Shown here: piece after piece, positions 36,702 to 43,841 of the stretch
Numbering within the stretch: position 1 is the stretch's first letter
Layout: each line of letters begins with the position of its first letter
NCBI GenBank assembly: GCA_965212025.1
Contig: OZ243039.1
Span: 1,612,001 to 1,676,000 of the forward strand
Source: G965212025 sp965212025
Lineage (GTDB): Bacteria; Pseudomonadota; Gammaproteobacteria; Poriferisulfidales; Oxydemutatoraceae
Direction of reading: 5' to 3'
Length of the DNA stretch: 64,000 nt
The notes under the pieces: model-generated
What the model was told of the DNA's origin: nothing
Database searches by the model: none
Seen by the model: the letters and a program-made list of their open reading frames with translations, nothing else
Position numbers and translations under genes: made by a program

Positions 36702-36803
36702 ATGGGACTGCTCGCCGGTTCCGTACTTGAAGTTGGAGTGTATCCCGATGAAACTAAAATTACAGACAATGTTAGAAATCCAGTCAGGTTTGACAGTAAC
36801 TGA
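36702..36803 (+). CDS. 33-residue micro-ORF, copy 1
   Basis: ATG at 36702 to TGA at 36801. The peptide begins MGLLAGSVLEVGVYPDETK and continues to RFDSN. It is nearly identical to the ORF at 37995-38096, with start and stop kept in both copies despite substitutions. It sits 45 bp upstream of the membrane protein gene. No strong ribosome-binding site is visible. It may be a small protein, a leader peptide or a remnant of a larger gene; no family recognised. Confidence 0.4.
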   Translation: MGLLAGSVLEVGVYPDETKITDNVRNPVRFDSN

Positions 36804-36848
36804 CTGTTTCCATCTAAAGATTATTCTGCGAACCTAGGAGGAGCAATT

Positions 36849-37418
36849 ATGAATACAGAGTCCGCACAACCCACACAAAAAATTCTAGAGTACCAAGAAG
36901 CAGGTAAGGCTTTGAGAGCGGCAGAGCAGGCACGTAGAACAGCTATTACTTTTTTCGGAATCTCGACGATTGCTCTTCTGAGTTTTATCTATAGTCGGAC
37001 GATCCCTGCTGATACATGTGCTTATTTAAGCATTGCGGGTTCCATATTGTCACTCATGTCCTTTCTCCTGTTCATGAAATACACGAGAGCCATTAAACTC
37101 ATTAGTGAACAGCTACTTACGCTCCAGGATACAATCGGAGGGAGTGTGTATTCCAGTTCTACTCTAACAGGATTAAGTGAGCGAAATTTCTACACGTTTA
37201 TATATGTTTTGGTTGGCGTTGTTTTTGTAGTCACTTCGATCTTTTATGTTCGTGATGCATCTGCGCGCAACCATCTTGTATTTCAGTCTTGTGGGCCGTA
37301 TGCGGAAATCGCGCTTGGAGATGAGGAGGTTGCTTGCCCCTGCGGAAAATATCCATTCCCCAACGAGAAACAAGGTGCATGCCCGATTCGTTCTTCCTTT
37401 GACGAAAAAGGTCTGTAG
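36849..37418 (+). CDS. Small membrane protein, copy 1
   Basis: A 189-residue protein of unknown family. A charged N-terminal helix (EYQEAGKALRAAEQARRTA) is followed by transmembrane segments at ~32-50 and ~58-76, a soluble loop, a third segment at ~118-136, and a cysteine-bearing tail with C-P-C and a later C-P. GGAGG lies 7 bases before the ATG. It resembles small multi-helix membrane effectors in defence loci in general layout only. Position after brxL and duplication suggest it belongs to the island. About 65-70% identical by eye to the second copy. Confidence 0.75.
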   Translation: MNTESAQPTQKILEYQEAGKALRAAEQARRTAITFFGISTIALLSFIYSRTIPADTCAYLSIAGSILSLMSFLLFMKYTRAIKLISEQLLTLQDTIGGSVYSSSTLTGLSERNFYTFIYVLVGVVFVVTSIFYVRDASARNHLVFQSCGPYAEIALGDEEVACPCGKYPFPNEKQGACPIRSSFDEKGL

Positions 37419-37482
37419 TTGATTTGCCAGCAACAGCAGTTTTAGTGTGCAGGTTACTTCGTTTTTTTAATAAAGTGTAAGC

Positions 37483-37570
37483 CAGTGCTGAGAGAGGGAT
37501 TCGTCCCCTTGGCGAAGGTTAGCCCATACTCCCTAGGAGGAGGGCGCCTTCAGTTGCTCGGCCATCTCTT
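37483..37570 (-). pseudogene. Decayed tRNA-Ser copy
   Basis: On the minus strand this reads gaagagatggccgagcaact then aaggcgccct, and ends in ggacgaatccctctctc. This is the pattern of the intact tRNA-Ser(GCT) at 39761-39850 with mutations in the acceptor stem, anticodon arm and T arm. The anticodon loop no longer reads GCT (ctcctag instead of ctgctaa). Flanks on both sides also match those of the intact tRNA, so it came from duplication of a tRNA-containing segment. It is unlikely to be functional. Confidence 0.8.
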
Positions 37571-37693
37571 CGGTGCTTCGTGTGTTTTCGTCTTGGGAAA
37601 CCTGCGAATGAAGCCAGGGACTGCCCAAGGTTTCCCACTTAAATACTGGTTTTCCCGTTGCTAAAAATTTTGGCAAGGTGTTTGAGCCACACA

Positions 37694-37935
37694 AACCTGA
37701 TGGAAAAATATCCGGGAAGGTTGGTTATTGAGGGCGATATCAATCTGGGGGGCTTTGAGCATCCAAGAGACCCGGCAGCGATTGCTGAGCTTGCTATTGA
37801 GGTGGGAAAATTTTTTTGATGCCGGTCTCTTGCTGCCAAGGCGTGTTCAAGCTTCCCGATAGCATGGCCACTAAAGTCGATATTGAGTACTTCGCCAGTT
37901 CCGAAGCAGTTCTGCTGAAAGCACTTGCGAAATGA
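37694..37935 (+). pseudogene. brxL 3' fragment in the duplicated segment
   Basis: Matches ~36385-36628 (GGLVIVGDINLGG through ILLKALAE) with substitutions and small deletions. For example 'ttattgagggcgat' corresponds to 'ttattgtgggtgat' in brxL, and a deletion around 'ggggggctttgagc' breaks the frame. There is no start and no upstream part of brxL. The terminal codons (KALAK, TGA at 37933-37935) are preserved. Confidence 0.85.
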
Positions 37936-37994
37936 GATTTTTTATGGTATAAGCCCCAGCTGAAGTATGTTTTAGTCATACAACCTTGTTTTTT

Positions 37995-38096
37995 ATGGGA
38001 CTGTTCGCCGGTTCCGTACTTGAAGTTGGAGTGTACCCCTATGAACCAAAAATTACAGACAATGTTAGAAATCCAGTCAGGTTTGACAGTAACTAA
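37995..38096 (+). CDS. 33-residue micro-ORF, copy 2
   Basis: ATG at 37995 to TAA at 38094. The peptide begins MGLFAGSVLEVGVYPYEPK and ends RFDSN as in copy 1. Three or four residue changes are seen and the stop codon differs (TAA against TGA), but the frame is intact. It lies 45 bp before the second membrane protein gene. Function unknown. Confidence 0.4.
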   Translation: MGLFAGSVLEVGVYPYEPKITDNVRNPVRFDSN

Positions 38097-38141
38097 CCGT
38101 TTTCACCTAAAGTTTATTCTGCGTACTTGGGAGGTCTGATC

Positions 38142-38696
38142 ATGAGCACAGAGTCTGCGCAACACACGCAAAGAGTTCTAGAGTACCAAGAAGCAGGTAA
38201 TGCTTTGAGGGCTGCAGAGCAGGCACGTAGAACTGCCATTACCTTCATTGGAGTATCGACGGTTGGTCTTCTAGGTTTTATCTACAGTCGGGACTTGCCA
38301 GCTGACACATGTGCTTATTTGAGCCTCGCGGGAGCTTTGTTGTCGTTCATGTCCTATTTCCTGTTTAGGGGATACACAAATATCATTGAGTACACTAAAG
38401 AACAGTTACTTACGCTCCAGGTTGTAATCGGAGCGAGTGTGTACTCTGGTTCTATCCATGCAGGACTGAGTGAGCGAAATTTCTACAGGTTTATATACGC
38501 TTTGGTCTGCGCTGTTTTTATAGTTACTTCGATTTATTACGTTCGAGATGCATCTAATCGCCATCAACTTTTATTTCAGAGTTGTTCGCCGTATGCGAAA
38601 ATCGCGCCCGGTGAGGAGAATATTGCTTGTCCCTGTGGGGCTTATCCAGCCGAGAAACAAGAAGCCTGTCCAATTTTACCCCCCATTAGCGAATAG
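38142..38696 (+). CDS. Small membrane protein, copy 2
   Basis: A 184-residue paralogue of the protein at 36849-37418, with the same layout: charged N-terminal helix, two hydrophobic segments (~32-50 and ~57-74), a loop, a third segment (~115-133) and a C-P-C-containing tail. I chose ATG 38142 over the TTG at 38127 because GGGAGG lies 7 bases before it and the protein then aligns with copy 1 from residue 1. Both copies are open, which suggests selection on each or a recent duplication. Confidence 0.75.
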   Translation: MSTESAQHTQRVLEYQEAGNALRAAEQARRTAITFIGVSTVGLLGFIYSRDLPADTCAYLSLAGALLSFMSYFLFRGYTNIIEYTKEQLLTLQVVIGASVYSGSIHAGLSERNFYRFIYALVCAVFIVTSIYYVRDASNRHQLLFQSCSPYAKIAPGEENIACPCGAYPAEKQEACPILPPISE

Positions 38697-38832
38697 GAGG
38701 TTTCCCACACGCCTATAAAGTCTACGGCTGCAAGAAACGTAGAGCAGTTTGTTGAACGATGCTTGGTTTTTGCGGCACTGGCCAGAAGCTCAAGGTGAGT
38801 TCAGCTTGAGAGACCTTTATGGCAGAGTTGCG

Positions 38833-39153
38833 CTAACTTTTTACTGGCTGATTTTTAGAAAATAAAATTTTTCTGTAGCGGTCAATCTGATCTTTTAGTG
38901 ATTGGCAGGTAATTAAATGGTAGGCACTAATGTCAACCTTATACGGCAAACTGCTCTCATGAAACCTCGTCCATAAACTATCAATGCTCCTATCACTTAT
39001 ATTTCCGTACACAACCAGATCTATGTCTGAATAATTCTTATAAGTACCCGTAGTCCTTGATCCAAACAAGGATACTTTATCAATATGGTTGGCATATATT
39101 CCGCAAACATCTTTGATGATTCCCAGTTGCTGTTCTTGCAGTCCGTGGTTGAT
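38833..39153 (-). CDS. mntA: MntA-like nucleotidyltransferase antitoxin with apparent ATC start
   Basis: About 106 residues of the minimal nucleotidyltransferase family, with the GSx10DxD signature (G31, S32, D43, D45). In the HepT/MntA type VII system MntA adds AMP to a tyrosine of HepT and neutralises it. Homologues begin at a position matching INHGLQEQQL here, whose first codon is ATC at 39153, preceded by AGAGG. No ATG, GTG or TTG occurs between the upstream in-frame TGA and the TTG at 39069, and that TTG would remove the first ~28 residues, leaving the GSR motif near the new N-terminus. So either ATC is used or the start codon has been lost. It lies 2 bp after hepT. Confidence 0.75.
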   Translation of the reverse strand: MNHGLQEQQLGIIKDVCGIYANHIDKVSLFGSRTTGTYKNYSDIDLVVYGNISDRSIDSLWTRFHESSLPYKVDISAYHLITCQSLKDQIDRYRKILFSKNQPVKS

Positions 39154-39155
39154 TG

Positions 39156-39581
39156 TTATGCCTCTTCTGTATATTTTGCTGCCAGTGTTTCATAAAGCTC
39201 GCTGGAACAGTTGAAATATTTTTGCCTTATTGCTTCTATCGCTTGCTCGAATTTTTTAAAATCATAAGTGTGACTCATTGTGTTACGTGTATCCAATGCT
39301 TCCATCCAGTCTTGTCCATGAGTTATCAACTTGCTGGCGATGGCCTCTTTAAGTACGGTTCTGGGAGTAACCTGGGCAAATACCACTCCTTCACTTTCCA
39401 GGTAATCTTTACAAGTTTTCCATGCCAGTTCGGTACAGTATCCAAATCTTCTTATAACGCCTTCTTTTCCAAGTTGGCTTAAATGTTCCTTCTGGTCACT
39501 GTCTATAGCCTCTGACAATAAAACATAGGCTCTCTTGTAGTTGTCGAACCTGTATTGCCAACGTTTCTTGTCTTTATTCAT
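39156..39581 (-). CDS. hepT: HepT-like HEPN toxin
   Basis: A 141-residue helical HEPN protein of the HI0074 group (nucleotidyltransferase substrate-binding family). The RNase/AMPylation motif RX4HXY is visible as R99, H104 and Y106 (RNTMSHTY). HepT proteins cleave RNA; the tyrosine is the target of AMPylation by MntA. The partner gene follows directly. The pair is AT-richer than its surroundings and lies between duplicate 2 and the tRNA-Ser, absent from the corresponding place in copy 1, so it was inserted or lost as a unit. Confidence 0.85.
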   Translation of the reverse strand: MNKDKKRWQYRFDNYKRAYVLLSEAIDSDQKEHLSQLGKEGVIRRFGYCTELAWKTCKDYLESEGVVFAQVTPRTVLKEAIASKLITHGQDWMEALDTRNTMSHTYDFKKFEQAIEAIRQKYFNCSSELYETLAAKYTEEA

Positions 39582-39760
39582 GCTTCCATCTTGATTATTT
39601 TCACTGTGTCGTTGCCAAAAATATCAACGACCTCGGCGGCAATTTTACACCTTCCGGCACGGAAAAATCAGTGAATTTTATTGTCACTGCGCGGGTGTCT
39701 GTTTGCATTTACCGGCGGTTTTAGCGTGTGCTTCACTTTGTTTTCGCAATAAAGTGGAAC

Positions 39761-39850
39761 TGGCGGAGAGAGAGGGATTCGAACCCTCGATGGGGATTAG
39801 CCCATACTCCCTTAGCAGGGGAGCGCCTTCAGCCGCTCGGCCATCTCTCC
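39761..39850 (-). tRNA. tRNA-Ser(GCT)
   Basis: On the minus strand: ggagagatggccgagcggct begins the acceptor and D arms. The anticodon loop ctgctaa carries GCT at 39816-39814, flanked by a ccc/ggg stem. A long variable arm follows (tatgggctaatccccatc), then the T arm ggttcgaatcc, and the acceptor strand closes with an encoded CCA. Ninety bases with a long variable arm is a class II tRNA. It is the likely integration boundary of the defence island, because a decayed copy with shared flanks lies at 37483-37570. Confidence 0.96.
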
Positions 39851-40031
39851 GGTATTTCGTGTGCTTTCATCTTGGGAACCAACCAAGCCAGGGGCTGTCC
39901 ATGGCTCCCCACTTAATGCTGGTTCTTCGTTGCCGTACCGGGTGTACATTATAAACTTCTGGCAGGGTGTGTGAGCCAGTACAGACCTGTTTTTCGGCTT
40001 GTCGTATTCGCCTTGTGTGTAAAGTAGCGTC

Positions 40032-41144
40032 ATGACGGCTTTGTACATAGGGGTGCTTTCCGGGACTTGCGCTGACTCTGTGGATGCGGCGGCCTTCAGC
40101 TTTGCGGATGGCTGTCGTTTGGTAGCCACGCATAAAAGCCCGCTACCGGCGCATTTCCCGGGGCAGATTGCCCGTATTCAGTCTGAAAAGATCGATATTG
40201 CCGAATATGCCGAGCTTGGGGTGCAAATCGGAGGGTGGTTCGCGGACTCGGTTGATGCGTTAATCGAAAGCCAGGGTCTGCGGCGTCAGGACATCATGGC
40301 GGTAGGGATGCATGGCCAAACGGTTATGCATCGCCCTTTCGGCGAGTGTCCGTTTAGCTTGCAGTTGGGGGATCCCAGCGTGGTTGCCGTGCAAACCGGG
40401 CTGACGGTGGTCTCTGATTTTCGCAGTGCTGATGTGGCGTTGGGGGGGCAGGGTGCTCCGTTGGTTCCTGCTTTTCATCAGGCGTTTCTGGCGCCGCCAA
40501 ATGAGGCTTGCGTGGTCGTCAATATTGGCGGGGTCGCGAATATTAGTGCTTTCGGAGAGTCGGGAGCGCTTGTGGCATGTGATGTCGGTCCGGGGAACAT
40601 TCTGATGAATGACTGGGCGCGTCGCCATTTGGAACTTCCTTTTGACAGAGGAGGTGCCTGGGCTGCATCCGCGCATTTCCACGAAGAACTCTTGCAGCTT
40701 TTGTTGCAAAAGAACCGGGCGCTGTGTGGGTCACAAAAGAGTTTGTGTGCGTCTGGCTTTGACTCTTCATTTCTTGAGGCTTGTTTGGCAAGTTGCCCGG
40801 TTGCGGACGCGGCGGTTGTGCAGTCGACTCTTTGCGAGTTCACCGCTCGCTCTATTGCTGATGCCATCGGGCAACTTTCGCCGGGTCGTGCTGCCCGGGT
40901 CTTTGTGTGCGGGGGAGGGGCCCATAACGCGCACTTGCTTTCGCGTTTGTCGGCTTTGTTGCCTCAACGGCAGGTGGCAACGACCCGTGAAGTGGGGATT
41001 GATCCTGACTGGGTTGAGGCGGGTTGTTTTGCCTGGTTGGCGCAGCGACGCTTGGGCAATCTGGCGGGGAATCTGCGGGGGGTGACCGGGGCAAGCCGGG
41101 AGGCAGTGTTGGGGGCGGTTTACGATCCTTGCCATTCGCTTTGA
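40032..41144 (+). CDS. anmK: Anhydro-N-acetylmuramic acid kinase
   Basis: Phosphorylates 1,6-anhydro-MurNAc from peptidoglycan turnover to MurNAc-6-phosphate, the first step in recycling the amino sugar. The 370-residue length is right for AnmK. Visible motifs are YIGVLSGTCADSVDAA at the start (phosphate-binding), GMHGQTVMH, NIGGVANIS, DVGPGNILMNDW and the CGGGAHN ATP-binding segment near residue 292. The usual SGTSxDG(V/I)D motif here reads SGTCADSVD, a variation in the phosphate loop. It lies downstream of the tRNA-Ser, outside the island. Its 3' side runs into a tandem array. Confidence 0.93.
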   Translation: MTALYIGVLSGTCADSVDAAAFSFADGCRLVATHKSPLPAHFPGQIARIQSEKIDIAEYAELGVQIGGWFADSVDALIESQGLRRQDIMAVGMHGQTVMHRPFGECPFSLQLGDPSVVAVQTGLTVVSDFRSADVALGGQGAPLVPAFHQAFLAPPNEACVVVNIGGVANISAFGESGALVACDVGPGNILMNDWARRHLELPFDRGGAWAASAHFHEELLQLLLQKNRALCGSQKSLCASGFDSSFLEACLASCPVADAAVVQSTLCEFTARSIADAIGQLSPGRAARVFVCGGGAHNAHLLSRLSALLPQRQVATTREVGIDPDWVEAGCFAWLAQRRLGNLAGNLRGVTGASREAVLGAVYDPCHSL

Positions 41145-41249
41145 GCGGGTGGTTTTTTCGATACGGTAACGGCTTTCAGGTAGCTTGCGGGTCAGCGAGC
41201 AGGAAAACTGGCGTCGCCTTGAGTCCGGAAAGTTTGAAGAGATTCGGGG

Positions 41250-42790
41250 TTTGGCTTGTGTCTCTTTTCTGGATGTCTCAACACCGGGGAGCGGTGTGCT
41301 TCAAAAGCGGGCTTTCTTCAGTTTCTCTGGCTGATTGGAGGGCAATCCGCCGGGTTCACGCGCCAAGCATTCGCATGGGGGACAGAAGTGGTGACCTTGG
41401 TCGTTGGTAACGGCTTGGTATGTCACTTTGCCGGCGCAGACGTTGAGTCCGTTGCGTAGATTTGGGTCGTCTCGCAGTGCCTGCTTCCAGCCGCGGTCAT
41501 TGGTGGGCAATCGCTGGGTTCACGCACCGAGCGTGCGCGGGGGGGCAGAAGTGGTGACCTTGGTCGTTGGCAACGGCTTGGTATGTCACTTTGCCGGTGC
41601 AAACTTGCTACGTGTCTCTTTGCCGGATGTCTCAACACCGGGGAGCGGTGTGCTTCAAAAGCGAGCCTTCTTCAGCCCCCTTGGCTGATTGGTTGGCAAT
41701 CGCTGGGTTCGCGCGCCAAGCATTCGCATGGGGGGACAGAAGTGGTGGCCTTGGTCGTTGGCAACGGCTTGGTATGTCACTTTACCGGTGCAGACGTTGA
41801 GTCCGTTGCGCAGGTTTGGCTCATCCCGCAGTGCCTGCTTCCTGCCGCGGTCATTGGAGGGCAATCGCCGGGTTCATGCACAAGCATTCGCATGGGGGGA
41901 CAGAAGTGGTGACCTTGGTCGTTGGCAACGGCTTGGTATGTCACTTTGCCGGTGCAAACTTGCTACGTGTCTCTTTGCCGGATACCTCAACACCAAGGAG
42001 CGGTGTGCTTCAAAAGCGAGCCTTCTTCAGCCCTCTCTGGCTGATTGGAGGGCAATCGCCGGGTTCACGCGCCAAGCATTCGCATGGGGGGACAGAAGTG
42101 GTGACCTTGGTCGTTGGTAACGGCTTGGTATGTCACTTTGCCGGTGCAAACTTGCTACGTGTCTCTTTGCCGGATGTCTCAACACCGGGGAGCGGTGTGC
42201 TTCAAAAGCGGGCTTTCTTCAGTTTCTCTGGCTGATTGGAGGGCAATCCGCCGGGTTCATGCACAAGCGTGTGCATGGGGGGGCAGAAGTGGTGACCTTG
42301 GTCGTTGGCAACGGCTTGGTATGTCACTTTGCCGGTGCAAACTTGCTACGTGTTTCTTTGCCGGATGCCTCAACACCGGGGAGCGGTGTGCTTCAAAAGC
42401 GGTCTTTCTTCAGTCTCTCTGGCTGATTGGTTGGCAATCCGCTGGGTTCACGCACCGAGCGTGCGCATGGGGGGACAGAAGTGGTGACCTTGGTCGTTGG
42501 CAACGGCTTGGTATGTCACTTTGCCGGCGCAGACTTGGTAGGTGTCTCTTTTCTGGATACCTCAACACCAAGGAGCGGTGTGCTTCAAAAGCGAGCCTTC
42601 TTCAGCCCTCTCTGGCTGATTGGTGGGCTTAAGCGCAGGGTTCACGCGCCAAGCATGCGCATGGGGGGACAGAAGTGGTGGCCTTGGTCGTTGGCAACGG
42701 CTTGGTATGTCACTTTGCCGGCGCAGACGTTGAGTCCGTTGCGCAGGTTTGGGTCATCCCGCAGTGCCTGCTTCCAGCCGCGGTCAGCGA
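41250..42790. repeat. Tandem array of eight ~163-194 bp units that include the ald 3' end
   Basis: The marker cagaagtggtg occurs at 41383, 41546, 41737, 41901, 42093, 42284, 42476 and 42670. The spacings fall into two classes, ~163 bp (163, 164) and ~191-194 bp. The short units contain the coding end of alanine dehydrogenase (minus strand, from DRGWKQALRD to its stop). The longer units replace part of it with a module containing 'caacaccggggagcggtgtgcttcaa'. The last unit is the real end of ald. Several units are partly open on the plus strand, but these frames are products of the repetition. Bases 41145-41250 before it are anmK flank without a recognised feature. Confidence 0.9.
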
Positions 42791-43760
42791 TAGTGATGGC
42801 GTGGCTTAATGTGACGTTGTTCAGTGCGTAAGTGGAGGTTCGGGCGACTGCTCCGGGCATGTTGGTGACGCAGTAATGCACGATGCCGTCCACGGTGTAG
42901 GTTGGGTCGGAGTGCGTTGTCGGCTTTGAAGTTTCAAAACAGCCTCCCTGGTCGATCGCAACGTCTACGAGAACCGAGCCTGCTTGCATGGTTTTTAGCA
43001 TGTCACGCCGCACGAGCTTGGGTGCTGAGGCTCCGGGGACGAGGACGCCTCCGATGACGAGGTCGGTGTCGGCGAGGAGATTTACCAGATTGGTTCTGGT
43101 GGAGTGAATGGTTTTCACGCGGGATTCGAAGTGCAATGACAGGTATTCAAGTACGGATGGATCCCGATCCACGATGGTGACTTCTGCTTTCAGTCCGGTT
43201 GCGATCTGTGCTGCGTTAAATCCGACTACTCCGCCGCCAATGATCAACACTTTCCCGGGTGCGACGCCGGGCACTCCACCGAGTAACACTCCCCGTCCGC
43301 CGGCTTCTTTTTCCAGGGCGTGGGCGCCGGCCTGTATGGACATGCGTCCGGCCACTTGGCTCATGGGCTTGAGCAACGGCAGTCTGCCGCTGTTGTCCGT
43401 TACGGTTTCGTAGGCGATGCAGACCGCGCCAGAGTTCAGCAGTGCTGTTGTCTGTTCCGGGTCTGGTGCCAGGTGCAGGTAGGTGTAGAGGATCTGATTT
43501 TCACGCAACATGGCGCGTTCATTGGCTTGCGGTTCCTTGACTTTGACGACCATGTCGGCGCGGGCGTAGATCTCTTCTGCTGTTTCCACGACTTCGGCTC
43601 CTGCCTCTTGGTAGTCATCGTCGAGTGCTCCGATTCCTGATCCGGCTCCTGCTTCAACGAGTGCCTCGTGTCCGTGCGAGATAACCTCGGAGACGCTCTC
43701 CGGCGTCAGGCCAACGCGGTATTCGTTGTCCTTGATTTCTTTCGGTACGCCGATCAGCAT
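42642..43760 (-). CDS. ald: Alanine dehydrogenase
   Basis: NAD-dependent interconversion of alanine with pyruvate and ammonium. The 372 residues fit the Ald family: MLIGVPKEIKDNEYRVGLTP at the N-terminus, the MSQVAGRMSIQAGAHALEK substrate region, the Rossmann motif GGGVVGFNAAQIATGL near residue 174, and VDVAIDQGGCFETSKPTTH near 265. After KVTYQAVA, where family members normally end with a short helix rich in L and P, this protein ends NDQGHHFCPPMRMLGA. The normal C-terminus seems replaced by array sequence. In this cluster-rich genome it may serve ammonium or alanine balance. Confidence 0.93.
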   Translation of the reverse strand: MLIGVPKEIKDNEYRVGLTPESVSEVISHGHEALVEAGAGSGIGALDDDYQEAGAEVVETAEEIYARADMVVKVKEPQANERAMLRENQILYTYLHLAPDPEQTTALLNSGAVCIAYETVTDNSGRLPLLKPMSQVAGRMSIQAGAHALEKEAGGRGVLLGGVPGVAPGKVLIIGGGVVGFNAAQIATGLKAEVTIVDRDPSVLEYLSLHFESRVKTIHSTRTNLVNLLADTDLVIGGVLVPGASAPKLVRRDMLKTMQAGSVLVDVAIDQGGCFETSKPTTHSDPTYTVDGIVHYCVTNMPGAVARTSTYALNNVTLSHAITIADRGWKQALRDDPNLRNGLNVCAGKVTYQAVANDQGHHFCPPMRMLGA

Positions 43761-43841
43761 TTTCCTTTCCTCCTTCGCAATGTGAGCAGATATTTCATGG
43801 GGTTGGAGCGCGGAGTATCTTTTCCCCGATGGTGTTGTTTA

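Larger units (their letters stand above)
36385..38700 (+). repeat. Imperfect tandem segmental duplication: brxL tail + micro-ORF + membrane protein
   Basis: Bases ~36385-37420 are repeated at ~37694-38700. Both copies contain, in order, the last ~80 codons of brxL, a ~60-70 bp spacer, a conserved 33-codon ORF, a ribosome-binding site and a small membrane protein gene. Copy 1 is intact at the brxL end; the brxL fragment in copy 2 is frame-broken. A tRNA-Ser-like segment with shared flanks follows copy 1 at 37433-37690. The corresponding intact tRNA with the same flanks follows copy 2 at 39715-39980, after an extra ~1 kb carrying hepT-mntA. Confidence 0.9.

Noticed and set aside
41250..42790. 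CRISPR array or a family of small genes
   Set aside because: Units are 163-194 bp, not short repeats with unique spacers, and contain coding sequence of ald. Plus-strand open frames follow from the repetition and have no start signals.
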